This document shows, piece after piece, positions 11,510 to 23,019 of a DNA stretch of 64,000 nucleotides. The notes under the pieces are model-generated. The model saw nothing but the letters and a program-made list of their open reading frames with translations. It had not been told where the DNA came from and did not search any database. This DNA comes from Rhizaria sp. SCN 62-66. Taxonomy: Eukaryota; Rhizaria, unplaced. The stretch is taken from NCBI GenBank assembly GCA_001724265.1, contig MEDY01000075.1, positions 1 to 64,000 on the forward strand, read 5' to 3'. Made by a program: the position numbers and the translations under genes. Position 1 is the first letter of the stretch. Each line of letters opens with the position of its first letter.

Positions 11510-11946
11510 GCTCCTGTTGAGTTGTGTGAACTGAACAATGTTTCAAAGCGTACGGATTGATCTCGTCGCTGTCGTGATGTGCGGATTTGTTTGGGTGTGT
11601 ATAATAGTCGTACACGCCGTTCGTAACTGCAATAGTGCGTTTTTTGTTCCTTTACTTTTCTTTTTCTTTGCTTTCTCTCTACTCTCTATCACTAGCGACT
11701 GCGGTAAACTCCGTTCTTACGACAACTAACTAACTGTAAGTCTGTGTAATTATCCCGCGTATCACTGTCGTTAGTTTGAATAACAATATCAACAACAACT
11801 ACAACAATAATCTCGTGTAACAGTCTTCCAATACGTAGTGTACATAGTGTTATTGAACATGAGCAAGAACAAGAACACAGTCTTGTGTCTATATTCGTTG
11901 CACTAGTTATATCCACATTTGACCTTGTACCCCTCGTAAAGCTATA

Positions 11947-11989
<43 letters not shown>

Positions 11990-12976
11990 CGATGATGATG
12001 ACGATAATACATGTAAACAAACGTTCACATACAGCAACATACCGTATGACTTCAATCTGTGCGTATTTTGTCGTCCGGCACAATACAGTTTACGAGTATA
12101 TCAAGTGCTAAGAATAGTGAAAATAGTGTTGGTCAACAAATATCATGAATTTAATTGTAGCTTCTTGTGAATGAAATTTATTGATCGACACCGTTCATTT
12201 AGCGGAGGTATTGTCATTAAAAATAGTACACAACAGCATGTTACGCGAGGAGCTTGCGCAATGAAATCGAACAATATCAATACGTACGATTAAATCAATA
12301 TATCAATATAGGAGCACGATTAATACGCCAGGACAAATACATTTCATACTTATGATGCCATGCATCTCGATAAGTTGAGAATAATCTGAAAACATGTATC
12401 TTGAAAGTTAGATTTACAATATGCACGCGTGTGAACGTAACCTTGCTGAGCTCAGACTTAACGAACTTCAAAGCATAGGGATACTCGCAACCACTGAAAA
12501 CATCACAGCAGTTGTCGCAAACACACCAATAACAGCATCGGTGATGATATAGAAAACGAAAACAGTGACAGTAACAATTAGAAACTCGAATATCACAAAG
12601 CAAAGATCTAGAGAGTGTTATTATAAAGAAGAAAACACACACGAATTGAAAATAGAAAAGAACATCTACAATTGAACAGATACGCAACTAAATTATTGAA
12701 TCCAAAAATACTAGTATAAAGCTTAACAAGCAAAAATAGCAGGACAAAACATTGCACTCTAGATCCGACAGCACAAAGTCAGCCACAAACATCCGCACAC
12801 TCACACATGTACATATCACAGCCTCTGACACGCACGCGTTCCGCACGCGTACTTCGTGAGTCGTACATTCCCGAAGAGCACTTCATCAGAACTCACAAGA
12901 CTAGAGAGAACAATTCAAGAACGCCCAGCTTCCAGAACGTCCGTACATTGTGTACGTACATTTATTGTACTGTACA
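11402..12976. other. intergenic, AT-rich
   Basis: A 1.6 kb region between the 3' ends of two convergent genes. It contains the CTAAGTA cluster and an (ATG)n tract. The open frames here are short, T-rich or simple-repeat encoded. I see nothing else supportable. Confidence 0.6.
11947..12004. repeat. (ATG)n trinucleotide microsatellite
   Basis: About 19 ATG units with one or two C interruptions near the 3' end. It lies in non-coding DNA; the poly-His frame on the opposite strand is only the repeat read backwards. Confidence 0.95.
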
Positions 12977-13753
12977 TTAGAGCTCATCATGCGCAGCCCC
13001 ATGAGCCTTTGCAGAGGACTTCTTGCCATTATTATTCACATTACCGCTCTTTTTGCCACCACCGTTATGGGCATTCTTATGCGCCTCCGCCTCTTCCGCG
13101 AAATCATGCGGCAAAAGCCCCCCAACCGGGGGTGCATTGCGCTGCACTTTGCCGCCCCCTACGCGCGGCTTGACTTCCTGAAAGAGCCCGTGAGCGGCGT
13201 GCGACCCCATGACCGGCGACGTCCCCCCATTGGCAGCGGGTGAGAGCGGCGGCTGGTCGACAGTGAGCCACGGGAGCTCTCCGCCCCAGCAGAACGTGAC
13301 GGCGACGACCATGCCGAGCAGCGCCGTCAACAGCAGCCCCCACACGCAGGCGAGCCAAGGCACCCAGGCCTGTGCGCGCGCGCTGGCGTCAACGGCGGCG
13401 GCGCGGCGGGCGCGGGCGAAGTCGGCCGAGTGGCCGCGGGCGATCGCGCGGTTGCGGGCGCGCTGGGCGGCGATAGTGGCGGCGTCGAGCCCTAAGGCAG
13501 CGTCCGATTCTGACACCTTGATAGGCCTCGTGTTTAGCCCGCGACGGGAGACTGCGGAGGGGGTGGATAAGGACGCGTTGGGGCTCGAAGTGGTTGCGGC
13601 ATCGGCAGCGGGGGCGGCGGGTGATGTGGACGAAGGCTGCGTCGGTTGCGTCTGCTTAGGCTCCTGAGGCGTGGGCTTTGGAGATTGCTGCTGCTGCTTG
13701 GGTTTGGGGCTTGAGGGCTTGAGCTTGGGGGATGCTGCTGCGGCTGTGGACAT
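12977..13753 (-). CDS. single-pass type II ER membrane protein with C-terminal HDEL
   Basis: Single exon, 258 aa from the ATG at 13753; an in-frame ATG at 13876 would add 41 residues. The N-terminal 70 residues are Pro/Gln/Lys-rich. Residues about 90-128 are strongly basic (RARNRAIARG, RARRAAA). One hydrophobic segment follows at about 131-156 (VPWLACVWGLLLTALLGMVV). The C-terminal ~100 residues are Gly/Asn/Lys/His-rich and end in HDEL immediately before TAA. The basic flank before the helix predicts a cytosolic N-terminus and a lumenal C-terminus, which would expose HDEL to the KDEL/HDEL receptor (ERD2) for retrieval to the ER. I do not recognise the family. The HDEL and the helix are seen directly; topology and location are inferred. 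Confidence 0.75.
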   Translation of the reverse strand: MSTAAAASPKLKPSSPKPKQQQQSPKPTPQEPKQTQPTQPSSTSPAAPAADAATTSSPNASLSTPSAVSRRGLNTRPIKVSESDAALGLDAATIAAQRARNRAIARGHSADFARARRAAAVDASARAQAWVPWLACVWGLLLTALLGMVVAVTFCWGGELPWLTVDQPPLSPAANGGTSPVMGSHAAHGLFQEVKPRVGGGKVQRNAPPVGGLLPHDFAEEAEAHKNAHNGGGKKSGNVNNNGKKSSAKAHGAAHDEL

Positions 13754-14164
13754 AGCAGCGGGGAGTTGCAGAACGAGTGTGCAGGGACACGCGCGGGCCG
13801 AAGCAGACGAAGCGAGAGAACGCGGGTTTGGAGTTACTGACGGGGCAGTTGGGGCAGCGAGGGCGAGGCACTGCAAATGGAGCAGGGTCGAAATGCATTG
13901 GGTAGTGTGCGATGAGGTCTCCGATAAAGCGATATAAAATAAAAGAAATAGTATCTATTTCGCAATTTACAAATTAATCCTTTTTAAGATGCCTCCAGAA
14001 CGACACGAACACGGCTAACAACATGTTTTGCTTATCCCTCTCTCTCCACTTGCCTCCGGTTGTGCTCTGCACGCAGTGAGAAACCCCACAGTCACCTGCA
14101 CGCTCTCTACGCGAACCTCTCGCACCCACGCTTTGTTGCAGTAGATAGTGCTTTGCGGCGACCC
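13754..14164. other. divergent intergenic/promoter region
   Basis: Between the starts of the HDEL protein (minus) and the mitochondrial peptidase (plus). It is AT-rich at 13925-13995 and pyrimidine-rich at about 14035-14060. In-frame upstream ATGs exist on both sides (13876 minus, 14060 plus). Confidence 0.5.
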
Positions 14165-17100
14165 ATGTATCGTGCGTTCCGCGGCCTCACACGGCCTCGT
14201 CTCGCACTTCTGCGCGCTGTGCCCTATCTCGCAACTCCTCTCGCAACTGCAGCTGCAACGCCTCTCTCAGCTTCCAGCAGTCTAGCCTCCTCTGCCGCTG
14301 TGAAGCCCTCGCTTGCCGCCTCGCATGCGTGCGCCCTTACAGAGCCTGTCTCCGCGCGCGGCTTTTCTTCCCGCGCCCCTCTCAAGCAGCAGAAGCGTCC
14401 CCCGGCCAAAGTTCCCCCTAAGCCCTCCGCTTCCACTCCGCAGCCCCCGCCGCACGCAGCCGCCGCGCGCGCCGCTGCTCCGTCCGCGAACGCCGCCGAG
14501 GCTGTGTGGAGTCCGCCCTTTCTGCTCGCAGCGTCACCGTTGCCCGCTCGTGCGCCGCCCACCTCGCATTCTTTCCCCACTCTGGCGCCCGCGATGCTCC
14601 CCGGTACGCACCACAAAACAAGGATATATCTTATATAATCACGTAATAGGCAACACATGTAGTGTTGTGATGCATGTGTATTTTGATATTTGTATGATTG
14701 TCATTCGTATCGCTGACTTGGTATCTCATATTTTCTTTGCTGCTCTGCGTCTGTGGACTCAACATCTTGTACTGTCATAGGTTTGCTTGGGGTACCTGGC
14801 TTGCACTCACCTGCCGATTTCCGCCCTCTCGTCGCCGGCGCCGTGTCCCGCGCTTAGGCTCTTCGCTCGCACATTACCCGCTGTACCGAAAAAACCCCAC
14901 CTCGTGTCGTTGTGCAGCTGATTGACGACATCAGTAACGCATTTTGCGCTGTCGTCGATGTCGCAGAGTTCGTCCGCCACGTAAGTCTAACATCACGCAT
15001 ATATCTCCACAAAGCAAATGCTTTATAATCACAATTTTCGCTAATAACGCCAATTTCTATATAACCTGCAAATTTTTTTTAACGCATCAATCACTCATCG
15101 AAATCCCCAAATCGTTACTTCTCTGTTGTTTGTTGTTTTTCTTGACCTAAAACAGCACCATCATGACTCGCGCTGGCGCAACGCCGCGAACGAAGCCTGG
15201 TATGTCCTCCAAGACAAACTCACCGAGTTCTCCCTCGACTCATCGATCATCACCGCTCTCGATACACTGTACGCCCGCCCCGCCGCGCGCGCTCTGTTGA
15301 GCGAGGAGCAACGTCGGTTCATCATCTCTATGCTCGCGACTCTGCCCAAGGACGTTGACGACGCTCTCCGCGCTCGCCAAGCCGCTTTATCGCGCGAGAC
15401 CACGGTGCTTGAGGGCGCGACCTCGGCCGCGATGGCCGCTCCCACGGTCGCTGAGCAGGCGCTCACACTGCCGGTGCCAGGGCTGATGGCGCACGACCAC
15501 CCGCAACTCGCGCGGGCCCGGGCAGTCAAGCTCGCTGACTCCGCGCTCCCGGCGCTCGAAGTCAGCATGCGGCCGAGCGTCGTAACGCGGATGGCGCCAG
15601 GAATGCCCAACCGCTCCGCTCGCCGCAGCCTAACCGCGCTCGCTCAGGGCACTAACGGCTACGACGCCGCGCCGCTGCTGTCAACACTCGTCGCGGCGCG
15701 GCACGAGGTTGCTGCGTTTGCCGGCGCCGCGTCGTTTGCGGAGTCCTCCGCGCGCGCCCACGTCACGCGGTCAACCGACCTCACTGCGTCGGTGCTGCTC
15801 TCCGTGCGGCAGGCTCTCACGCCGCTAGTCGAGGAGGAAGTCGCTGAGCTTGTGAACCTCAACGCGTTCATCCAGCAAATCACCGTGCGCGAGTCGGCGC
15901 TCGCCGCGCAAGCCAAGATCGACACGTGCGTCGCCCCCGCCGGGTTAAGTCAAGCCGCCTCGCTTTCGGCCGCCAAGACAGCGGTTGCGACCGACCCCTG
16001 CGGCCTAGTCGCACCTGTCTGCGATGCCGCGACGGCGCCGCGGGCGCGGCAGGTTCTCGCGGTTGCGTGGGGAGGCGAGCCCGGTCAGTGGGCGCCGCTG
16101 CCTGTCCGCGTTAAAGAGCCGTTGCGGGTCCGGTCGCGCGCTGCCGCGCTGTCGCTCGCGGCCAGTGTCAACACCGCAGACCTCGACCACGCGTCCGCTC
16201 TCGCATTCAACAGCAGCAACGGTGACGATGGCTCGGCGAACTCGCGTTTGCCAGACCGCTCTGGGGGCGGGGCTGGCGTGGCTGCAGTCTCCGCTGCCGC
16301 CGCGGGCGCGATCAAAGGGAAACTAGGCTCGATGCTCAAGTCTGCCGCCGCATCCGTGCTGTCAAACTCTGCCTCCGCCGTCGCGAATTCAGAGGCAGCT
16401 GCCGAGGCCGAGGCGGCCTCTCTGACGGCCGCGGCGGCGCGTGTTCTGCGTGTCTCTGACGCTGAGGCCGCCAAGGGCGGTGACCCACGCAGGTGGCTAC
16501 TGCAGGGCCGCGCGCGCGCTCGGTCCATCCTCCGCTCCCCGGCTGCGACGACGGTTCTGCCCCTCACAGCGCACGGCGAGGATGAAAGTCAAGCCGCGTC
16601 CGCCGGCGCCGGTCGTTGCGCCCCACTGGCGCTGCATGATGCTGACTGCGCCCGCCAGGCCGCGGCAGGGCTTATTGACGCACACAGGGCCTCGCTGTCG
16701 ACGAGCGGGCATGCTCCCGGTCACTCTGCAAGCGGTGTGAGCACTGGACTGAGGCCTGGTGAAATGGCCGACGACGACACCCGCCTCGCGCGGCATTTAT
16801 CGCTCGCGAACGTCGTCAACGGGCTCGATCTCTGGGCGTATACCGTGTTTGGCGTGCGGCTGATTCCGGTGCCTCTGCGCGCGGACGAAGCGTGGGTGCC
16901 CTCGCCCCTTGCCAGCGGCGCCAACGACACCCCCGGCAACTCGATCGTGAAGCTCCTCGTGGTCGACCGCAGTGCGCACCGCGCTCCGCATGCAACGTCG
17001 TTTGCGTTCGAAGCCGGTGCACATGCGGCGGTGATTGGTGACGGTGAGCTGATGGGTGTTGTGTATCTGGATCTGTTTCACCGCAATCATAAGCAGCCGG

Positions 17101-18989
17101 GGGCGGCGACGTTTACTGTGCAGTGTGGCCGTGTTGTGAGTCCGTTTGATGCGGACAGTGTGACACTGGAGGCTGTTGAGGCTGCCAACAATACGGCCAC
17201 CGTTGCAGAGTCACTTGCTCTCTCTGCCAACTCACACTCTAACAACAGCAACAACAACAGCAGCCGTGATGATGATGCGAGCATGAATGACGTCTCGAGC
17301 AGTGACGCTGCTCACGCTAAGGCGAATAGCTTCAACAGTGCACGTATCTCTGATGTCGCTGAATTGTACCCGCACTTGGCTGGCACTGGCCTCGGCTCCG
17401 GTGACAACGCGTCTCTGTCGCGCTCGCAGTCTCAGTCGAACAAGAGTGCGATTAGCAATGCGCGGTACCAGATGCCGGTCGCCGTCGTGTCTATGACTTG
17501 CCGCCACGTGGCCGCCCCACCCATGCGGACCGCCCCCACAGGTTCCACCCCATTACTCGTGCATCCCGACAACTTGGAGACGATTTTCCACGAAATGGGT
17601 CACGCCATGCACGCGATGCTCTCCCGCACTCAGTACCAGCACCTCGCGGGGCTCCGCGGCGAGCTCGATTTCGTCGAAACGCCCTCGACGCTGGCCGAGT
17701 TTTTCGCGCATGACCCGCGCGTTGTCTCCCGCTACGCGCGCGCGCTCGAGACGAACCAGCCGTTGGCGGAGCGTGACCCGCTGCTGACACGCCGCGCGCG
17801 TAAGCAGAATCTGTTCGCCGGGATCGACACGCTGAACGACGTGTATAACGGGCTGCTGGATCAGAGGATGTTTGGCGCGCCGGCCGCGTTTGATCCTCAT
17901 CGCGTTTTCCCGCAGTTTGAGCACTTGGACGGCGGCGGTGAAACCAGCGTCAACACAAGCGCAAACGCGAACTCGAACTCTGTTTCCAGCGCTAGTTCTG
18001 AAGTGAGCACGGCGTTGACGAATGAGGAAGCGGTGACTGTGGCCGAGTCGCACGGCTACTGGCTGGCTCCGGCACAGGAAAGCATGATGCCCACCATCGC
18101 GCGTCTTTTCCCCGTTGCCAACGACGCCCAATCGCGGCACGCGCACGCACACCCGGCTCAGATCTACCTCATTGCACAGCAACTGCGCACGTTCGTCCAC
18201 CCGCTGGCGCTGACCCCCGGCTCAGTCAACTACGCGACCGTCGGCCACTTCGTCTCGTACGGCGGCACGTTCTACACGTATCTCTTCTGTCGGATCTTCG
18301 CGTGGGCGCTCTGGCATAAGTTGTTCCGTGAGTCTCCTCTGGGGCCCGGGGCGAGGGCGGGCGGCGCGAGGCTGAGGCGGATGCTGACGGCGGGCGGGGC
18401 GCGCAGTCCGATGGATCTCCTCGTCGAAATCCTCGACACCCACCCCACCGCTAGCAACAACAACGGCAACAAAAGCACGAGTAGCTCATCCAGTGCGAGT
18501 GTGAGCGGCGATAAGTCTCTGCTCAGCGCTGCGTTGCTACCTGTAACTGTGGCGCCTCGTGACCCCGTCACTGGCCAGGTGTGCGCTCCAGCCACACTGA
18601 CTCTGCCGTGGGCTGAGGGCGCGGCGGCGCAGCGCGCTGAGATGGTGGAACCGCTTGAAGGTATGTGGCAAACCTTACCACATTATCTTCGAAACAACAT
18701 TCGCAAATTTACCTCGTATGACATGTAACGAAACTATTTGATAATGAAACGAATTATATATAGTATATGTGTATGTAAACTCAATGTAGTTTATTTTGTT
18801 TTTAATGTCATACGCTAACATCAATGCCTCTATTTGTTCACTTTTGTGCTATCTTTAGAGCGTCACGTGCGTGCACTCAACCAAGCGTTGCAGCTTTATG
18901 TGGCTGAAGTCACCGCTGCAAGCAGGGATGCACTGGAGGAGCTGCGGCAGGATATGGCGCTTGCTACGGCGCATCACAGGCGGATGTAA
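14165..18989 (+). CDS. MIPEP: mitochondrial intermediate peptidase (M3 family metallopeptidase); contains in-frame TAG
   Basis: Exons 14165-14603, 14781-14980, 15156-18660 and 18859-18989; phases 1, 0 and 1 all fit; 1424 aa if the TAG at 14855-14857 is read. MIP removes an octapeptide from imported matrix proteins after the first presequence cleavage. The start MYRAFRGLTRPRLALLRAV is an Arg-rich matrix-targeting presequence; an in-frame ATG at 14060 is possible but less fitting. Exon 2 encodes the family N-terminal block (GVPGLHSPADF, then LIDDISNAFCAVVDVAEFVR). The zinc site HEMGH is at residues 1025-1029, and the third ligand lies in DFVETPS. The sequence YLDLFHR precedes it, as in other M3 oligopeptidases. 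The last exon is a basic/acidic helix. The family is usually about 700 aa; the excess is Asn/Ser/Ala inserts. The stop is TAA. Confidence 0.9.
14855..14857 (+). other. in-frame TAG codon (codon 172 of the mitochondrial peptidase), probable sense codon
   Basis: Exon 2 reads ...GCC GTG TCC CGC GCT TAG GCT CTT CGC... with family-conserved sequence on both sides in one frame. The residue sits inside a helix that is variable in the family. Removing it by splicing would need a 27-bp intron, far below the 121 bp minimum seen here. Confidence 0.8.
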
Positions 18990-19352
18990 GTGCTTCGGCT
19001 AAGTACCCCCGCTCAGTAGCTGCGCGCTAAGTAGCGACGCTCAAATGCAGTGCTTTCTGCTTACACTTTACTATTGTAAACTGTGAACTTATATTTATTT
19101 AATAAATCGTGAAGATACAAACTACAAGGCTGGCTTGATAGCCAATTCAATAAACAAAGAGCCCTTTTTAATCAATTTAGAGGTGATATTATTGTTTTGT
19201 ACATGTATTGCTAAGCCGTTGGCCAGTACTTACGTGGCCTGTCCGCTACATTGCATGCTTTTTATACTGCAACTGCGTCAATTATGTTATGAACTAAAGT
19301 AACGATATTAGTATTGTGATTCTTCTCGACAGCAACGCGTACGCATGCCCAC
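18990..19352. other. intergenic, between convergent genes
   Basis: It holds CTAAGTA copies at 18999 and 19027 just after the peptidase stop, and an AATAAA-type polyadenylation signal near 19100. Nothing else is visible. Confidence 0.6.
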
Positions 19353-22300
19353 TCACTGCGGCTGCGCCTGTTGCTGCTGGTTGTGCTGCGAAGGCAGTGT
19401 CGTCGACAGGTTAAAACCGCCACCGACAATCTTGGGCTGAGATGCAAAGAACGTACGCTGCTGTTGGAACAGAGGGTCCGCCTTGAGAGTCTGGGTCGCA
19501 GTCTTGCTTTTTTGCTTCGTCAGCAGCTCCTGCTTGCGCTGCTCGAAGTACTTTTTCTTCACATCCTGTGTTTGTAAGAAGAAAACAAAACAATGCAAAA
19601 AGTGACAAAAAATTAACGAGACACAACACAACGAGAGAAACGTGAGTAATTGACTAAAAAAAGGAATGATACCATAGAATACTAGAACATCAAATAGAGA
19701 ACGTTATTTGGATGGATTACAAGTAAGAATGAAGCGTACCTGGTGCTCACGCGAGATCTTATCGACCTCATACTTGTACTCATTGGCCTGCGCCTGGAAG
19801 AGGTTGAGCTCGGCCGCCATCGCCCGCATCTGGCGCGTCTTATCCTTCAGCGCGGTCTGATACACCGTGAGCTGCTCCGCGAGCTCGGGGCCCGGGTGGC
19901 GGGCAACAACTTTCTTAAGAGCGAGGTAAGCACGCTCTTTCTCCTCGAGCTGCATATCACGACCGACGACTTCCTCCGTCTTGGAGATGAGACGCTTCTG
20001 CAGAGTGTGGATCTTCTGGATCAGCTCGAACTTCTTCGGGTCGGAGCCTTCAAGGTTGCGCCAGCGGTGCACGTTCATCGGGTTCTCAAGCTCCTCAGAG
20101 AGGGCCTTGACCTTAGTGCGCTCATGCAGAAGCTCGCGCTGGATGTGGTAAACCTATGGTGTGGCAAATTTAGACCATAGATAACAAAGATAAAGCCGAG
20201 TGAGTAAAAAATCATTATCGAACATACAAGTGTCCATAAATCAATCAATACATTAAATTAAACATACAAAACACAAATCTTAGTATATATCGATACGAAA
20301 CGTGAACGTACCTCGTTCTTGAGCGCATCGATGTTAGTGACCTCCTGCGAGCGAATCTGGAGTTCCTGTTTCAGGTTGTTGATCGCAATCTTGAGCGCAC
20401 GCAAGTCCTGCAAACGCTCACGGTACTGCACTTCACCCTTGTTGAGCGTCGACTGCTGAATACGGACCTTCTCGTACAGCAGAGCGAGCTCATCATTGCG
20501 GCGAATGAGCTGTGTACCGAGGATATCACGCTCTTGCATCAGCTCGTCATACGCGCGCTCCTGCTGGTGGTGCGCCACCTCGGCCTCGATGAGCTGCCGA
20601 CGCAGAGCCTTGATCTCGCTGTCCTGCGACGAAAGCACCTGGTCCGCAGTCGCGAGAACTTCCTTGCGTTTGTTGAGCTTCCGCTTGGCGACTTTCATCT
20701 CCGCTTGGAGACGCTTGCACGCGAAATGCTCGTTGATGAGTGCGTTGTCCTTGTTCTGGATCTCTTCCTTAAGCTGCTCGATCTGGTGCGCCATCATCGC
20801 GAACTTGTGCTTCATTTCACTGATGTCGTCCTTTTGCAGCGCCTGCTGCTTTGAGCACTTGTTGCGATCAGACCGCACTTGCTCATACAGACTCTGCTGC
20901 AGCTTGAGCTTATTACGCTCTTCGGAGATTTGCGCGTTGAGCTCGGCGATTTCCACCTCCTTGAGCTTCGCCTGCTCACTGGCTTCGGAGAATTTCGCGT
21001 GCCACAGTGCGGCAGTCATGGCAGCCTTCTCACGCTGCTTCTCAAGCATGTAGTTACGCTTGCGCAGCTGCTGCTCCTCGACCTTATGCGACAGAATGTC
21101 CTCCTCGAGCGTCTTCTTAACCAGCTCAGCGTCCTCGACAAGCCGGAACTGATCACTGTTCTTCTGGTTCGCGGCATGTACACTTGCTGCCAGCCGCTTG
21201 ACCTGGGTCTGAAGCTCAGAGATGATACGCTCGTCCACTTCGGCGTCCTTGCGCTGGGCCTCGAACGACTGGAGAACAGTCTTCATCTGGCCTTTAAGCC
21301 AGTCCTTATATTTCTCGCTTTGGGCACGTTTCTCGCCCATCTGCTCGCGGTCACGCTCGGCCTTTTGCCGCGCCAGAGTCTCCTCACGAAGCTTCTCACG
21401 CACCTTGCGAAGTTCCTTGGCCTTCTCGAGGCTCTCGTCAATCGCAGCCTGCTTCTCGGTCAACGCCTTGCTCTCAAGCTCGGCGTGGGTCTGCCGGTCC
21501 TTGTCGAGCTGCGTGTTGCGACGGCGCAGGTCCTCCGCGAGTTGGTGAAACCGCTCACGCGCAGCCTCGGCTTCGCGCACCTTGCCTTCGAGCTCACGGA
21601 TTCGGTCGTCGCGCTCAGTCAACGCGGCCTGCTTCGCGGTGAGGTCCTTCACGGTGTCTTCGTGCGCGCGCTGCACGTTGACCATCTGCTGCTGGAACTG
21701 GGCCGCCGTGGAGCGCTCGCGGGCGGCGTGCTCTTGGAGCTGCTTCTTCTCCTCCGCGAGCTTGTCCGCGTCCTTCTGCATCGTCGTGATCACCTGCTCG
21801 AGTTGCGCGTTCTTGGATGAAAGCTCGCGCATGAGAGCGTTGGTGGCGTCGATCGTCTTGACGTGCATCTCAACCTCTTTTGTCAGGTCTTCCTTGATCT
21901 TGAGGAGTTCGTTGACGGCGTTCTCCTGCCCGATGCTGAGGCCGGCACCTTGGTCAACGAGCAGCGAAAGTGACTGGATCTCAACCTTGAGGCGTTGGAT
22001 GGTATCGCGCGCACGGCGCTCCTTCTCCTGAGCGCCGTCAATCATCCGCCAGGCCTTGTCAAGCTCTTTCTTGAGGAGAGTGATGCTGTTCTGGTCTTGC
22101 ACGGAGAGGCGGAGCGCGGTTTGGATCTTGGCGGCGTTGGCGACGATTTCTTGGTTAAGCTCGCGGCACTTCTTCACAAGACGTTTCTCGTTCTCGTAGG
22201 AGCGCTTGAGGGTGGCGTGGAGCTTCTCGTACTCAACACGAAACTTCTCCAGGTTCTTCCCGCCGACAATCTCGTTGAGAACGTCTTTGAAGTCGCGCTC

Positions 22301-22462
22301 GAGGGCGTCGAAGGCAGCGGCTGTAACGCCCAGATTATCGCGCTCGTGGACGAGGAGGCCGTCCACGCCGACGGGCTCGCCGCCGCCGAGGGGGTCAGCA
22401 CAGACCGCGGAAGACGCGGGGGGAACAGCAGGCGGAACACCGCCGCCGGGGGCTGGGTCCAT
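19353..22462 (-). CDS. CFAP58: cilia- and flagella-associated protein 58 (CFAP58/CCDC147)
   Basis: Exons 22462-20312, 20153-19740 and 19565-19353, both introns phase 0, 925 aa against about 870 in animals. Almost entirely coiled coil after a Pro/Gly-rich N-terminus. Family landmarks lie in order: FDALERDFKDVLNEIVG, LEKFRVEYEKLHA, ENEKRLVKKCRELNQEIV, ERDILGTQLIRRNDELALLY, IQQSTLNKGE, LENPMNVHRWRNLEGSDP, LIQKIHTLQKRLISKTEEVV, PGPELAEQL and EYKYEVDKI. The C-terminus keeps the GGGF motif. CFAP58 is an axonemal protein needed for flagellar assembly and stability, so the organism is, or was until recently, flagellated. The stop is TGA. The two 3' introns fall in highly conserved segments and the joined sequence restores both. 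Confidence 0.95.
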
Positions 22463-23019
22463 TCTGCGTGTGGAGCTCTATAATAAAGTGAAGTCAGGAT
22501 AGAAACAAAAGTGCAAGAAGAGATAGACGTGAGGTGTCGTTTGTTGATGTCATGGCTAGTTTGGGGGTTATTGTGTGGCATGGCAGACAGCGAAGTGAGG
22601 GGGGGAGATGGTCTAGGTTGTTCAACTGAACAGAGAAGAAAGCACTGCGGTTCACCAGGAAAGACGCTATTACTGGGCAACACAAAATGAGAAAAAGAGA
22701 AATAAACGTGTGGCTATAACTCTGTGCTACTAGCAGCCATAAGCATCGGATATAGACCGCTAGGGAACTGCTGCAAAGACAGACGAGGTAACCGTTTCGG
22801 CCACTCTTCTCTCTTCTCTCGCTCCGGACGATTTTTTGGGAACCATCGGACTGAGACGAGACGAGCGAAGCAGAGCAGAGCACCGATATTCGCTGCGGTC
22901 AAATCGCCATTGAACGTCCTTCTGTTGTTCCCTAACTCACACCCCGAAACTGTTGTGTTATGTTCTGTCTAGTGACCTAATTCGGTCTTTTCAAGCCGGG
23001 TTATAAGTGTTGAGAGGCG
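22463..23019. other. divergent intergenic/promoter region
   Basis: Between CFAP58 (minus) and the CxC secreted protein (plus). Short open frames on both strands look non-coding. No RNA gene is recognised. Confidence 0.5.

Noticed and set aside
11692-12012. Minus-strand frame with a poly-His run
   Set aside because: The His run is the (ATG)n microsatellite read on the other strand, and the rest is AT-rich non-coding sequence.
14829-14857. A tiny intron removing the TAG from the peptidase gene
   Set aside because: It would be 27 bp with no pyrimidine tract, while all other introns are 121-296 bp, and it would delete family-aligned residues.
22494-22902. Short frames on both strands in the CFAP58 upstream region
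   Set aside because: Serine/leucine-rich frames without conserved features. The region is best read as promoter.
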